From SAR116 cluster bacterium AG-447-A06 (lineage in GTDB: Bacteria; Pseudomonadota; Alphaproteobacteria; Puniceispirillales; Puniceispirillaceae), in contig QCPZ01000008.1 of assembly GCA_003212345.1 (NCBI GenBank), forward strand, positions 1-64,000: 64,000 nucleotides of DNA. The letters run 5' to 3'. The notes beneath the pieces were generated by a model. That model was not told the DNA's origin, did no database searches, and saw nothing but the letters and a program-made list of their open reading frames with translations. This document shows, one piece after another, positions 22,493 through 34,110 of the stretch. Within the stretch, counting starts at the first letter, position 1, and every line of letters starts with the position of its first letter. A program made the position numbers and the translations under genes.

Positions 22493-22584
22493 TATCATCA
22501 AATAATAACGTCTCGAATAACTTGAGCACAAATGCAATGTCTGCAAGGGATGTATTGTAGTTGGGAGGATGGGGGTATGCGCGG

Positions 22585-24033
22585 TTAGCGGCTCAGGAAG
22601 GCGGGAACGTGGCCTGTTTCAGCGAGTGTGTTGCCTGAACAATCTGGTGGTGAGGGCAACTCGCTATCGCGGTTACGGTTTTTGATTTTTGCGGCTGGTT
22701 TGGATTTTTCCGTCACCAATTTTGTATTATCCAGTTTTGCTGGCTTGTCGCTGGCTGACTTTTGAGCTTGGCCAGCGAATTTGCGAACTTTGGCTTTATT
22801 TTTGGTCTTTTCATCATCGGTTTTTGCCGCATTTTCAACCCTGCTTGAGTCCACATCAATAACTCTCCCGTCAATAATTTTGATTAAAGGGATAGGTTTG
22901 CCAATGAGAGTCTCAATGAAGCTAACATATTTATGATCGTCCTTGCTTGCGGCGATGGTGAAGGCACGGCCAGATTTTCCAGCACGGCCAGTGCGGCCAA
23001 TTCGGTGAACATAATCTTCGGCATGGGTTGGTACATCAAAATTGAACACATGGCTCAGGTCAGCAATATCCAGCCCGCGTGCTGCAACGTCTGATGCAAT
23101 CATTAATGGCACTTCACCGTCCTTAAAGCGTTGCAAAGCTTCTAACCTAGCAGATTGTGTCATGTCGCCATGTAATGCAACCGCAGAGAAGCCGTGGTTA
23201 GTTAGCGATTTGACCAAAATGGATATGTCACGCTTACGATTGCAGAAGACAACAGCATTTTTTACCAACTCATGTCGTAATATATCGCGCAGGACCTTCC
23301 GTTTACTTTTTGAGTCTGTCCAAATAAGATTCTGTGTAACGGTATCAGCGGTTGTGGCAGGGGGCGCAACTTCGACAATCTTTGGATTCATGACGAATTT
23401 GCTGCCAAGTTTTTGAATGTCATCAGACAATGTCGCTGAGAAGAACAAAGTCTGGCGCATCCGCGGCAAAAGGCCTGCAATCCGCTCAACATCCGGTATG
23501 AACCCCATGTCTAGCATACGGTCGGCTTCATCGATGACCAATATTTTCACATCATTAAGCAAAACCTTGCCACGCTCGAAATGATCGAGTAAACGGCCTG
23601 GAGTTGCGATAAGCACATCCACCCCTTTACTAAGCGCTGCATTTTGATCAGCAAAGCTAACGCCCCCGATAAGAAGGGCCATGCTTAATTTGTGATAGGA
23701 GCTAAAATTTTCAAATGAGTCAGCTACTTGTGCTGCGAGCTCGCGTGTTGGGGCAAGAATTAGGGACCGCGGTAATCGAGCCTTCGCTCGGCCGGATGCA
23801 AGAATATCGATCATTGGCAGGGTGAAAGATGCGGTTTTGCCTGTACCGGTTTGAGCAGAGCCTAAAATGTCACGGCCCATTAACACAATAGGGATGGATT
23901 TTTTTTGTATTGGTGTTGGGCTTATGTAGCCCAGGTCAGCTACGGCACGACTAAGCTCGTTACTGAGGCCGAGTTCTGAAAATTTCAACGATAAGTTCCC
24001 TATCGAGATTGAACAAAATGTTTCACTCACCAA
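22585..24033 (-). CDS. DEAD-box ATP-dependent RNA helicase (RhlE-like)
   Basis: GSAQTGTGKTASF, PTRELAAQ, VIDEADRML, FFSATL, HRIGRTGRAGKSGRAFT. Confidence 0.92.
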   Translation of the reverse strand: MVSETFCSISIGNLSLKFSELGLSNELSRAVADLGYISPTPIQKKSIPIVLMGRDILGSAQTGTGKTASFTLPMIDILASGRAKARLPRSLILAPTRELAAQVADSFENFSSYHKLSMALLIGGVSFADQNAALSKGVDVLIATPGRLLDHFERGKVLLNDVKILVIDEADRMLDMGFIPDVERIAGLLPRMRQTLFFSATLSDDIQKLGSKFVMNPKIVEVAPPATTADTVTQNLIWTDSKSKRKVLRDILRHELVKNAVVFCNRKRDISILVKSLTNHGFSAVALHGDMTQSARLEALQRFKDGEVPLMIASDVAARGLDIADLSHVFNFDVPTHAEDYVHRIGRTGRAGKSGRAFTIAASKDDHKYVSFIETLIGKPIPLIKIIDGRVIDVDSSRVENAAKTDDEKTKNKAKVRKFAGQAQKSASDKPAKLDNTKLVTEKSKPAAKIKNRNRDSELPSPPDCSGNTLAETGHVPAFLSR

Positions 24034-24149
24034 TTCACAGCGTTACGTTCAGTTTCCCAACGGTTTGAGGTGGGCAGACATCTGTGCTGGTGATATAGAT
24101 GAATGGTCTCGAGGTCAATCGTTCATTCTTAAGTTAGGAGCGAGGCTTT

Positions 24150-24848
24150 ATGCCGCCATTCACGCCAATCTTTATTCCGGGCCTTCTTTGCACCGAATTG
24201 TTGTTTGCCAAACAACGTGCCACGTTGTCGAATGCGGGCTTGATCGGCGATACAAGGCAACATGACAGCATTAATGAAATGGCGCGAACCGCATTGGATC
24301 AATGCTCGGGTGCACTTGTACCAGTTGGTTTGTCTATGGGTGGATATGTGGCTTTAGAAATGGCACGCCTTGCCCCTGAGAGAATAGCTGGTATGGCGTT
24401 ATTGAGTACCAATGCAGGATTGGATAGTGATGAACGTGCCAATGAGCGTCGTCAAGCAATAAAACTTGCTACCCAAAAAGGATTTAAAGGTATCACTCGG
24501 AGCCTATTATCACAATTGATATCAAAGACAGCGCGTGTTGATGAAGTCCTGGTTGATAATATTCTGTCAATGGCAAGTGACATCGGGCGACTAGGTTTTG
24601 TCCGCCAGCAAACCGCTATCTTGGGCCGTCGCGATCAAAAAGATACGTTAGCTGGTTTTAATAAGCCTGTGCTGGTTTTGTGTGGAAAGTTGGATATATT
24701 AACACCACCAAAACTGTCCACAGAGATGGCTGACCTCACCCCCGATGCTACCCTGAAATTGCTTGATGGTATTGGTCACTTGTCATCACTTGAGGCTCCA
24801 GAGGCGGTAACCACGGCGTTGCATGACCTATTTTATCGCATTGAATGA
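24150..24848 (+). CDS. Alpha/beta hydrolase
   Basis: LVPVGLSMGGYVALEMARLAPERIAGMALLST; PVLVLCGKLDILTPP. Confidence 0.8.
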   Translation: MPPFTPIFIPGLLCTELLFAKQRATLSNAGLIGDTRQHDSINEMARTALDQCSGALVPVGLSMGGYVALEMARLAPERIAGMALLSTNAGLDSDERANERRQAIKLATQKGFKGITRSLLSQLISKTARVDEVLVDNILSMASDIGRLGFVRQQTAILGRRDQKDTLAGFNKPVLVLCGKLDILTPPKLSTEMADLTPDATLKLLDGIGHLSSLEAPEAVTTALHDLFYRIE

Positions 24849-24853
24849 TTCTA

Positions 24854-25249
24854 TTAATGTCGACGAATTGCGATATACAACGCAAAAATCGCAAAAAAAC
24901 TGTAAAGTCCAATAGCAGGGAGCGGTATGACTGCGGCTTCATCAACAATAATATTAATTAGTGACAGGCTGATCGCAGCGAAGCCGATTGCGCAACCAAA
25001 CAGAACGCGCTTGGTGGTGCGGTAACTGTCATTATGAACGAGAAAAATCACTAGACCGGCGAGAAACGACATTGCGGCTAGTCCGCGCCGCATGATCACA
25101 CCAACATGGATCGCTTCGTCACTTGCGCCAGGAAAAATTTGTAATGTCAGCGGTGTTGCAAAGGCATAAAATAACAAAGCTTGTATAACCAACGCTCCAC
25201 CGATGATGCGAATTGCAGTTTGAGGAAGCATTAAAGCTCTTTCACACAA
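24854..25249 (-). CDS. Hypothetical membrane protein
   Basis: Four hydrophobic segments; intact ORF adjacent to parE. Confidence 0.55.
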   Translation of the reverse strand: MCERALMLPQTAIRIIGGALVIQALLFYAFATPLTLQIFPGASDEAIHVGVIMRRGLAAMSFLAGLVIFLVHNDSYRTTKRVLFGCAIGFAAISLSLINIIVDEAAVIPLPAIGLYSFFAIFALYIAIRRH

Positions 25250-25255
25250 TAAGTT

Positions 25256-27238
25256 TTAAACATCAAGGTTTGCCAGCGCATGTTCGGCATGATCACGAAT
25301 GTAGCCAAAGCGCAGTTCAGCCTTTTTTCCCATCAGCGTATTGACCAGATGGTCCGTGTGGCGGCGAAGATCCGCTCCAACAGCGTCACGTAGAGGCAGC
25401 GCCACCTGTAAAAGCCTGCGGCTAAGAGGGTTCATGGTGGTTTCCTTTAGTTGTGCAGGGGGCATTTCCCCTAATCCCTTAAAACGGCTCGTTTCTACCT
25501 TGCCGCGCGAATCAAAGATTTTTTTCAAGCTCGTTTCTCGCTGCTCTTCATCAAGCGCATAAACGGTTTTTCCACCTTGTGTGAGCCTATAAAGTGGCGG
25601 CTGAGCCAGATATAGTCTGCCAGCTTCAACAAGTGGGGGCATTTCACGATAAAAATAAGTCATTAGCAATGCTGCAATGTGGGCGCCATCAACATCAGCA
25701 TCGGTCATGATGATGATCCGACCGTAGCGCAATTCCTCAAGACGAAAATCTTTGCCCGGCTTTACGCCGAGTGCCAGCGACAAATCTGACAGCTCTTGAT
25801 TACTGCTGAGCTTTTCATTAGACGCGCTAGCAACGTTCAATATTTTTCCTCGAAGTGGCAAAACAGCCTGTGTTTTTCGGTCGCGAGCCTGTTTTGCTGA
25901 CCCGCCAGCGGAGTCTCCCTCGACTAAAAACAATTCGGTTATTTCGCTATCACTTGATGAGCAATCAGCTAACTTGCCAGGTAGACGGAGACGTCTAGTA
26001 GCCGATTTGCGGGCAACTTCTTTTTCTTTTTTTCGGCGCTTTCGCTCGTCGGCTTTTTCAATGGCCGTCTCCAGCAAAAAAGTAGCACGGCCGGCATCGG
26101 CAGATAGCCATTGGTCAAAGCGATCACGCACGGCCTGTTCGGTTTGGCGTGTTGCATCAGTTGAAACGAGGCGATCCTTGGTCTGGCCCTGAAATTGAGG
26201 GTTTCGCAAAAAAATGGAGAGCATTATGGCGCCGCCACCCAACGCATCTTCTGCTGTGATATCAGCCGCCTTTTTATTACCAACCAAATCGCCAAAACCA
26301 CGCAATCCGCGAACAATGGCTTGACGGAAGCCAGTTTCATGAGTTCCGCCCGATGGGGTGGGTACAGTGTTACAATAGCTCTGGAAAAAACCGTCTTCGC
26401 CAGGCCCAAGCCATGTGATTGCCCATTCAAATTTTTGCCCATCAAGTTCGGCAATTTCGGCAAAGGGGGTGGAAATCATTAGGGCATTGTCGGTCGTTGC
26501 AGCGTTTAGATAATCCGCAAGTCCACCCGGATAGTGCAGGCTCGTCTCAGCTGGCGTCAAATTATCTGCGGCAAGCAGCAAGGGATCACAACGCCAACGT
26601 ATTTCCACACCAGCAAAAAGATAGGCCTTTGATCTGGCCATCCTAAACAAGGTTGCTGGCCGGAATTTTGCGTCATCACCAAAAATCTCGGCATCGGGGG
26701 TAAAGCTGACTGATGTACCGCGCCGGTTGGGTGCGGCGCCAATCTCGCTCAGGGGCCCTAGCGGTTTCCCGCGCGAAAACCGCTGTTGATAAAGAATTTT
26801 ATCCCGGGCAATTTCTACCGTCAATTTACTCGACAACGCATTCACAACTGATGCACCAACCCCATGAAGACCGCCCGATGTGGCATAAGCTTTGCCGGAA
26901 AATTTACCTCCAGCATGAAGTGTTGTCATAATTACTTCTACTGCCGATTGATCGGGGAATTTCGGGTGTTTTTCTGTTGGCATGCCGCGTCCATTATCGC
27001 GAATAGTCAGCTGGTCAGCAGCATCAAGGGATATATCGATACGGGTTGCATGACCGGCTACTGCTTCATCCATGGAATTATCCAGAATTTCTGCCGCCAA
27101 ATGATGCAGGGCCCGCTCATCGGTGCCACCAATATACATACCTGGACGGCGGCGTACTGGCTCTAGCCCTTCCAGCACCTCAATATTGGAAGCGTCATAT
27201 TCATCACCTTTTGAAGCATTAGCAAACAGATCAGCCAT
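25256..27238 (-). CDS. parE: DNA topoisomerase IV subunit B
   Basis: LEGLEPVRRRPGMYIGGTDERALHHLAAEILDNSMDEA, ELFLVEGDSAGGSAKQARDRKTQAVLPLRGKILNV. Confidence 0.95.
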   Translation of the reverse strand: MADLFANASKGDEYDASNIEVLEGLEPVRRRPGMYIGGTDERALHHLAAEILDNSMDEAVAGHATRIDISLDAADQLTIRDNGRGMPTEKHPKFPDQSAVEVIMTTLHAGGKFSGKAYATSGGLHGVGASVVNALSSKLTVEIARDKILYQQRFSRGKPLGPLSEIGAAPNRRGTSVSFTPDAEIFGDDAKFRPATLFRMARSKAYLFAGVEIRWRCDPLLLAADNLTPAETSLHYPGGLADYLNAATTDNALMISTPFAEIAELDGQKFEWAITWLGPGEDGFFQSYCNTVPTPSGGTHETGFRQAIVRGLRGFGDLVGNKKAADITAEDALGGGAIMLSIFLRNPQFQGQTKDRLVSTDATRQTEQAVRDRFDQWLSADAGRATFLLETAIEKADERKRRKKEKEVARKSATRRLRLPGKLADCSSSDSEITELFLVEGDSAGGSAKQARDRKTQAVLPLRGKILNVASASNEKLSSNQELSDLSLALGVKPGKDFRLEELRYGRIIIMTDADVDGAHIAALLMTYFYREMPPLVEAGRLYLAQPPLYRLTQGGKTVYALDEEQRETSLKKIFDSRGKVETSRFKGLGEMPPAQLKETTMNPLSRRLLQVALPLRDAVGADLRRHTDHLVNTLMGKKAELRFGYIRDHAEHALANLDV

Positions 27239-27409
27239 TAATCACTCATAGTTTAAACGAGGTGTTGACCAATAAGATACAAAATAATCGCATCGTATAA
27301 TTTTGGGCCCACTAGATATACCGTATCTAGAAACGCGAAGGCAATAAAAATACAATATATGGTGATTGTGGACTTTGCTGCTCGGATAAAACTCAGGTCA
27401 GCAATGTGT

Positions 27410-27434
27410 AAAAAAGGCGGGAGCCGGTCCCGCC
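27410..27434 (-). terminator. Rho-independent terminator of glnA
   Basis: Minus strand GGCGGGA-CCGGC-TCCCGCC-TTTTTT. Confidence 0.8.
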
Positions 27435-27459
27435 CTCTATTGTTTCCAAACCAACGTCA

Positions 27460-28869
27460 TTAATATGAGTAGTAGATATCAAACTCAACGGGGTGAGGGG
27501 TATGTTCTAAACGAATTACATCCTCCATTTTGAGGTCAATATATGCATCCAACTGATCATCTGTGAAAACGTCACCCTGCGTGAGGTATGCGCGATCTTC
27601 ACGAAGCGCATCTAAAGCCTCACGGAGAGACCCACATACGGTTGGAATCTGCGCCAATTCTTCGGGTGGTAAATCGTATAAATCTTTGTCCATTGCATCT
27701 CCGGGATGAATTTTATTCCGAATACCATCAAGACCGGCCATCAACATAGCAGAAAATGACAGATAGGGGTTCGCTGTTGCATCGGGGAACCGGACCTCAA
27801 CGCGCTTGCCTGCTGGTGAATTCACATGCGGGATCCGGCAAGACGCGGAGCGGTTTCGGGATGAGTAGGCGAGCAGGACGGGAGCCTCATAGCCCGGAAT
27901 CAATCTTTTGTAACTGTTTGTTGAGGGATTCGTAAACGCATTCAAAGACTTAGCATGTTTAATGATACCACCGATATAATACAACGCATCTTCCGATAAA
28001 TCAGCGTACTGATTGCCGGCAAACAATGGCTTGCCTTTTGACCAAATAGATTGATGTACATGCATACCCGACCCATTGTCGCCCGCTATTGGCTTTGGCA
28101 TGAACGTGGCGGATACACCATAAGCATGAGCGACCTGATGAACTGAATATTTATAAAGTTGAAGGTTATCTGCGGTTTCAATAAGTGTTCCAAATTTCAT
28201 TCCTAATTCGTGTTGTGATGGCGCTACCTCATGGTGATGTTTTTCAACGGGAACACCCATGTCGGCCATAACTGACAGCATTTCCGACCTTATATCCTGA
28301 CCAGAGTCGACAGGCGGGACTGGAAAATAACCACCTTTCACTCCCGGACGATGACCTAGATTGCCTTCTTCGTATTTGCGTGCGCTATTATAGGGGCCTT
28401 CGACGCTGTCCAAAGCATACATTGCTCTATTCATCGATACGTCAATTTTTACATCTTCGAAGATAAAGAACTCTGCCTCTGGCCCAAAGTAAGCCGTGTC
28501 TCCAATACCGAGAGACTCCATGTGAGCAAGCGCTGCTTTTGCAGTTCCTCGTGGGTCGCGAGAATATGCCTCAAGGGTAGAGGGCTCCATAACATCACAA
28601 AACAACGCTAATGTTGGTTGCGCGAAAAATGGGTCGACATAGGCACGATAAAGGTCAGGCATCAAGGTCATGTCTGACTCATTGATTGCCTTCCAGCCAG
28701 CGATAGATGAACCATCAAACATGAAACCTTCGGCCAAAGTTTCTTCATCAATTGTGTCAATGTGCTGGGTTACGTGTTGCATTTTACCACGCGGGTCAGT
28801 GAATCTTAAGTCGACATAAGTGATGTCATGTTCTTTTATCATTTCCATTATTTTTTGTGCGTCAGACAT
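27460..28869 (-). CDS. glnA: Type I glutamine synthetase
   Basis: [66 protein letters not shown]. Confidence 0.97.
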   Translation of the reverse strand: MSDAQKIMEMIKEHDITYVDLRFTDPRGKMQHVTQHIDTIDEETLAEGFMFDGSSIAGWKAINESDMTLMPDLYRAYVDPFFAQPTLALFCDVMEPSTLEAYSRDPRGTAKAALAHMESLGIGDTAYFGPEAEFFIFEDVKIDVSMNRAMYALDSVEGPYNSARKYEEGNLGHRPGVKGGYFPVPPVDSGQDIRSEMLSVMADMGVPVEKHHHEVAPSQHELGMKFGTLIETADNLQLYKYSVHQVAHAYGVSATFMPKPIAGDNGSGMHVHQSIWSKGKPLFAGNQYADLSEDALYYIGGIIKHAKSLNAFTNPSTNSYKRLIPGYEAPVLLAYSSRNRSASCRIPHVNSPAGKRVEVRFPDATANPYLSFSAMLMAGLDGIRNKIHPGDAMDKDLYDLPPEELAQIPTVCGSLREALDALREDRAYLTQGDVFTDDQLDAYIDLKMEDVIRLEHTPHPVEFDIYYSY

Positions 28870-28985
28870 TTTGGTTATCCTTCCATTCTAGTCATTAAAA
28901 TTTGTATTTCGTGTTTGCGTGTTTCGCCACGTACTTCTGTTATTTGATTTCTGGTTTATTTTTTACCTAAACCGTGTAATGCCAC

Positions 28986-29330
<345 letters not shown>

Positions 29331-29638
29331 TCACTCTTCTGTTGCGGCTTTCTTCTTTGCAGGAACTTCTGTCAAGACGAACACAGCTCGCACGTGTCCG
29401 CCGCTCCAGCGTTGATAGGCAAAATGGGTATCGGTTAGACGGCGGAACAATTCAAGTTCCGGATGCGCGCCGGTGTTGCTGCCTCGCACCTTTTAGCTGT
29501 TTCTGCTGTTGCTGTGGGCAAGTTGCCTAATTTTTAAGCATAGTTGCGATCGGCAAAAGACAAAGTTACAGTTCGGGAGTTTGTAGCGATTCAGCATTGC
29601 GGCTGCTATCAGCCATTCATCATTTAAAAGAGGATAAA

Positions 29639-30241
29639 ATGACAAAACAGCCGATCAGCCGTTTTCCGGTTCCTGATCTAGCGGCCTTACCGGCCGACTT
29701 GCAGAAACTTTTCCAGGAGGTGTCTGAAAAAGCCGGGTTTATTCCGAATGTTTTTTGGGCGTTGGCGCAACGACCAGAGGAATTACGCGCTTTCTGGGCT
29801 TATCACGAAGCATTAATGCGCCGGGTATCCGGCCTGAGCAAAAGTGAGCGTGAAATGATTGTTGTTGCGACCTCTGCAGAAAATCAGTGTCTCTATTGTG
29901 TCGTCGCTCATGGAGCCATTCTACGCATTCACGAAAAATCATCTTCTATCTCTGAAGAAATTGCAATTAATTACATGAAAGCCAATATCTCCAACCGGCA
30001 TAAGGCAATGCTGGATTTTGCCGTCAAAATTTGTAACAGCTCACATGCAATCACCAACGATGATTTTGTGACACTTCATGAACATGGATTTAGCGATGAT
30101 GACATTTGGGATATTGGCGCAATTACGTCATTTTTTGCCTTGTCGAACCGGATGGCAAACCTAACATCAATGCAACCAAACACCGAATTCTACGCTCTTG
30201 GGCGGGATTTTTTTGTGTCCCCGGCGCCCGAAACAAGATGA
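29639..30241 (+). CDS. Peroxidase-related / carboxymuconolactone decarboxylase (AhpD-like) family protein
   Basis: GLSKSEREMIVVATSAENQCLYCVVAHGAILR with CxxC; ATG 29639 preferred over the ORF-track start. Confidence 0.85.
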   Translation: MTKQPISRFPVPDLAALPADLQKLFQEVSEKAGFIPNVFWALAQRPEELRAFWAYHEALMRRVSGLSKSEREMIVVATSAENQCLYCVVAHGAILRIHEKSSSISEEIAINYMKANISNRHKAMLDFAVKICNSSHAITNDDFVTLHEHGFSDDDIWDIGAITSFFALSNRMANLTSMQPNTEFYALGRDFFVSPAPETR

Positions 30242-30672
30242 CCAAGCTTCATTCGGATCAGCGCATTAACTGTCTAAACCAAATTGTTGGCTTTAATGCG
30301 GTCAATGGTCTGAAAATTGTTGAATGGAGGGATGGCAACGCGTCTTTAAGTGTTGATCTGGTTCCTGGCCACCTAAATCCATTAGGGCTAGTGCATGGTG
30401 GGCTTCATGCGGCAATGCTTGATGTGGCGTTGGCTATGACTGGCAGCTTTAGTCCAGCGCCAGACGATCTTTTACCGGGCCTCACGCTGTCATTAACGTT
30501 ACAATATGTGGCACCACTCAAGCTTGAAGACGGCTTTGCAATCGCTGAGGCGCGGCGTACCGGTGGGGGTAAGTCGATATTTTATGCCGAAGGTAAGGTG
30601 TTGGCCCCTGATGGGCGCCTAATTGCGACGGCAACTGGAGTTTTCAAACCTGGACGCCAACCAGCCAGTTAA
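30238..30672 (+). CDS. PaaI-like (hotdog) thioesterase
   Basis: GHLNPLGLVHGGLHAAMLDVALAMT, LTLSLTLQYVAPLKLEDGFAIAEARRTGGG; ATGA overlap with preceding gene. Confidence 0.8.
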   Translation: MTKLHSDQRINCLNQIVGFNAVNGLKIVEWRDGNASLSVDLVPGHLNPLGLVHGGLHAAMLDVALAMTGSFSPAPDDLLPGLTLSLTLQYVAPLKLEDGFAIAEARRTGGGKSIFYAEGKVLAPDGRLIATATGVFKPGRQPAS

Positions 30673-30838
30673 AAAGGTCTGGGAGTTCCGTTCAGTACAC
30701 CCGATATTACCAGCCACTGTTGACGGTAAAAAAGAGGTGTAAAAGTCCCTTGCATGCCAGCAAAGCTTGCACTATGTTCGCGTCGAGTTTCGGGCTGGAG
30801 TTATTGGTGTTACGCTAACCAACCGGCACGGTTCTGAC

Positions 30839-30916
30839 GGCGGGTGTAGCTCAGTTGGTTAGAGCGCCAGTTTGTGGCACTGGAGGTCGCCGGTTCAAAA
30901 CCGGTCACTCGCCCCA
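30839..30916 (+). tRNA. tRNA-His(GTG)
   Basis: GCGGGTGTAGCTCAGTTGGTTAGAGCGCCAGTTTGTGGCACTGGAGGTCGCCGGTTCAAAACCGGTCACTCGCCCCA, G-1 at 30839. Confidence 0.95.
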
Positions 30917-31010
30917 TATCCTCCCAAGGTTTGAGGGGGAACAGTGTGAGTAGTACGGTGTCAGAACTGATGGTGTGCTGGTGTCGAAATGAAGAAATGA
31001 ATGGTTAAGT

Positions 31011-31095
31011 GCGGGCGTGGCGGAATTGGTAGACGCGCTGGTTTTAGGTACCAGTGACGAGAGTCGTGGGGGTTCGAGTCCCTCCGCCCGCACCA
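31011..31095 (+). tRNA. tRNA-Leu(TAG)
   Basis: GCGGGCGTGGCGGAATTGGTAGACGCGCTGGTTTTAGGTACCAG...CCCTCCGCCCGCACCA; long variable arm. Confidence 0.95.
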
Positions 31096-31299
31096 CAAAC
31101 GGTTGCGCGATCAGGTGCGAGCCGGCAATGGGCCAGTGCGCTGGGTGCCATTGCTTTGGTCGGTGGGAAACATGTGATGCCAGTGCAGGTTGACAGCGCA
31201 GAACTAGGCCGCTGGTCTAAGAAACCCGATATGGTCATGCCGCCATATCATTGATAGGCCGGATGCCCGGTCATGGTTAGATAAAGGATATATGTTTAA

Positions 31300-32754
31300 A
31301 TGAATGTGTCTGAGACCAAATCAGAAGGCTTGTTGCGTGAGTACCAAATTGTTATCACGGCAGCTGAAATTGACGCTGAAGTTACCAAAAAACTTGAAGA
31401 AATTGCTGCTACGGTGAAAATTCCGGGTTTCCGCCCAGGTAAGGTGCCCATGTCGGTTGTAAAGTCACGCTTTCGTGATCAGGTTCGCGGTGATGCTATC
31501 AAAGTGGCGTTGGATGAAGGTGCAAAACAAGCCATCGAGGGCAATGACCTACGTTTGGCTAGCCAGCCCCAGGTTGACATTAAAGCATACGATGAAGGTA
31601 AGGATTTGGAAGCATCGCTCTCATGTGAAGTTATGCCGCAAATGGCGATGCCGGATCTTGGTAAACTGGATATCGAACGACCAATTATTGAGAGCAATCC
31701 GCAGGAAGTTGAAGAAACACTGGCACGTATTGCTGATGAGAACCGGCCAACAGTTCCGATTACCGAGAAACGTGCTGCTAAGAAGGGTGACGTTGCGGTT
31801 ATCGATTTCATTGGCCGCATAGACGGTGAGGCCTTTGACGGCGGCACGGCGGAAGGCCATTCACTGGAGCTTGGATCAAATAGCTTCATTCCTGGCTTCG
31901 AGGATGGCTTGGTTGGAGCCAAGCCGAATGAAACACTTCATGTCTCGGTGCCTTTTCCAGAAGATTACCAGGCCGCACATTTAGCGGGGAAGCTAGCTGT
32001 TTTCGAGGTAAAAATTAATGAACTTCACGAAAAAGCCAACGCTAGTATTGATGGGGAGTTGGCAACGCGCCTTGGCTTTGAAAATCTTGATGGGTTAAGG
32101 GGTGCAATCTCTGAACAGATAAATGGGCAGCACCAAACAGCGCTGCGTCAGGCCGTAAAAAAGAATGTCTTAGATGCGTTGGCTGATGGCGAGGCTTTCG
32201 ACGTGCCGCCATCGTTACTCAATCAGGAGTATGAGTCTGTTGCAAAAGCGATGAACGCAGATGCAAAAGATCACGAACAGGATGGAGGGCAAGACGATGG
32301 TGAGGACCGTCCTGCCGTAGACGAGGGAATGGACGCTGATGAAAAAGCGGAAGCAAAGTCAGTGGCGATGCGCCGTGTTCGCTTGGGCCTTCTTCTAACA
32401 GAAATTGGCCGAGAGAATAACATCGAAGTAACCGAGGAAGATACCCGTCAAGCAGTGTTTGAAGAAGCGCGCCGCCATCCCGGTCAGGAGCAGATGGTTC
32501 TGGAGTATTTTCAAAAAAATCCTCAGGCAATGCAGCAAATAGCTGGCCCAATATTTGAGGATAAGGTCGTTGATTTTATCCTGGAAATGGCCAAGATAAC
32601 TGACGTTAAAATCGATACCGAAGCGCTATATCGGGTTCCGGACGAGAAAGGCGCAACTAAAAAGTCGGCAGCGAAAAAGTCGGCAGCGAAAAAGTCGGCA
32701 GTGAAAAAGTCGGCAGCGAAAAAGTCGGCAGTGAAAAAGTCGACAGCGAAGTAG
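31300..32754 (+). CDS. tig: Trigger factor with Lys/Ala/Ser-rich C-terminal repeat tail
   Basis: VKIPGFRPGKVPMSVVKSRF, GDVAVIDFIGRIDGEAFDGGTAEGHSLELGSNSFIPGFEDGLVG; tail KKSAAKKSAAKKSAVKKSAAKKSAVKKSTAK. Confidence 0.95.
   Translation: MNVSETKSEGLLREYQIVITAAEIDAEVTKKLEEIAATVKIPGFRPGKVPMSVVKSRFRDQVRGDAIKVALDEGAKQAIEGNDLRLASQPQVDIKAYDEGKDLEASLSCEVMPQMAMPDLGKLDIERPIIESNPQEVEETLARIADENRPTVPITEKRAAKKGDVAVIDFIGRIDGEAFDGGTAEGHSLELGSNSFIPGFEDGLVGAKPNETLHVSVPFPEDYQAAHLAGKLAVFEVKINELHEKANASIDGELATRLGFENLDGLRGAISEQINGQHQTALRQAVKKNVLDALADGEAFDVPPSLLNQEYESVAKAMNADAKDHEQDGGQDDGEDRPAVDEGMDADEKAEAKSVAMRRVRLGLLLTEIGRENNIEVTEEDTRQAVFEEARRHPGQEQMVLEYFQKNPQAMQQIAGPIFEDKVVDFILEMAKITDVKIDTEALYRVPDEKGATKKSAAKKSAAKKSAVKKSAAKKSAVKKSTAK
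32659..32748 (+). repeat. Six tandem 15-bp units encoding KKS(A/T)(A/V)
   Basis: aaaaagtcggcagcg repeated with minor substitutions (gtg, aca). Confidence 0.95.
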
Positions 32755-33289
32755 CCAATTATAAAAAGGCTAACTGCGAAGAAATAAGGCGTTGGCTCCT
32801 GGATCACTTATTTAGCTCAACCGATAAAAACTGGCCTCTTCATGGCAACCAATTGAATGGTGTGTTCATCAGCTTGGCGGTCTAGCCGGTAATATTTTTT
32901 AAATCTGCTTTTTTATTAACACCAGTCTTACATTTGATTTTTTCGGATGTCTTTCGGATTGTTATCCGCGTTAACACCGGCAATCAGAGAGGACTTGTCG
33001 GGTTCGAAAAGGAGGCAAGACGAGGTTATTAAACTCGGGCATTGTTTAACTGACGGCTGTATGTCAGGTTATTAGCTTTCAAACTTTAGCACTAAAACAA
33101 TCTTTTGCTTGAACCGTTTTTACCGATGCCCATATATATGAAAGTAGAAGGCACGCGCAAAGCAAAAGGTATGACGCTGCAAAGCAACCGTAGCTGAAGT
33201 AGATCAAAGCCAATGATCAGTCCAGTCAACAGATCAGTTGGGAATGGGCTGCAAAAAGCGATTACGCGATATGTGCTAGGAGATAATGA

Positions 33290-33955
33290 ATGAGTAAAAA
33301 TACCAGTATCTTCCCTCATAATACTCAGGGTTGGATTGACGAGACGATAACGGCAAATTTGGTTCCGATGGTAGTTGAGCAGACTAACCGGGGTGAGCGT
33401 GCCTATGATATCTTTTCTCGCCTACTCAAAGAACGAATTATATTTCTCAACGGCCCAATAGATGATGGAGTGGCGTCACTTGTTTGTTCGCAATTACTAT
33501 TTTTAGAATCTGAGAACCCCACAAAAGATATCTCCATGTACATAAATTCACCCGGCGGTATTGTGACATCTGGTCTGGCGATCTACGACACGATGGAATA
33601 CATTCGTCCCGAAGTTTCTACAGTCTGTATGGGCCAGGCAGCATCCATGGGATCATTATTATTGACGGCAGGAGCTTCTGGTAAACGCTTTTCTCTGCCA
33701 AATGCTCGGATTATGACGCATCAGCCATCGGGGGGGTTTCAGGGGCAAGCAACCGATATTGAGATTCATGCAAAGGAAATTTTGGATTTGCGCCGCCGCC
33801 TCAATCAGATATACGAGAAACATTCCGGGAAAACCATCAAGCAAATTGAAAAAATCATGGATCGTGACACTTTCATGACCTCAGAAGATGCGAAAGCATT
33901 TGGGTTGATTGATCAGGTGGTTGAAAAACGCCCCGTGCCGAAAACGGAGGGATAA
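33290..33955 (+). CDS. clpP: ATP-dependent Clp protease proteolytic subunit
   Basis: [54 protein letters not shown]. Confidence 0.96.
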   Translation: MSKNTSIFPHNTQGWIDETITANLVPMVVEQTNRGERAYDIFSRLLKERIIFLNGPIDDGVASLVCSQLLFLESENPTKDISMYINSPGGIVTSGLAIYDTMEYIRPEVSTVCMGQAASMGSLLLTAGASGKRFSLPNARIMTHQPSGGFQGQATDIEIHAKEILDLRRRLNQIYEKHSGKTIKQIEKIMDRDTFMTSEDAKAFGLIDQVVEKRPVPKTEG

Positions 33956-34110
33956 AACAGGGGGGTTGTAAAAGACAAGAAAGATTGATTTCCTCTTTGG
34001 CACAGTTTTTGTTTGTAACTTATCGCAGACGCGCCTTAAATTAGAATTATTATTCCATTAACGGTTATCCCAATAATGTATGGTAAACCGGCAGATGCAG
34101 GAGCCTTAAC

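Noticed and set aside
31054-31254. 66-aa ORF overlapping tRNA-Leu, and antisense ORFs at 30905-31096 and 31044-31238
   Set aside because: They run through tRNA sequence (VGVRVPPPAPQ / GGGTRTPTTLV are typical tRNA-derived false translations).
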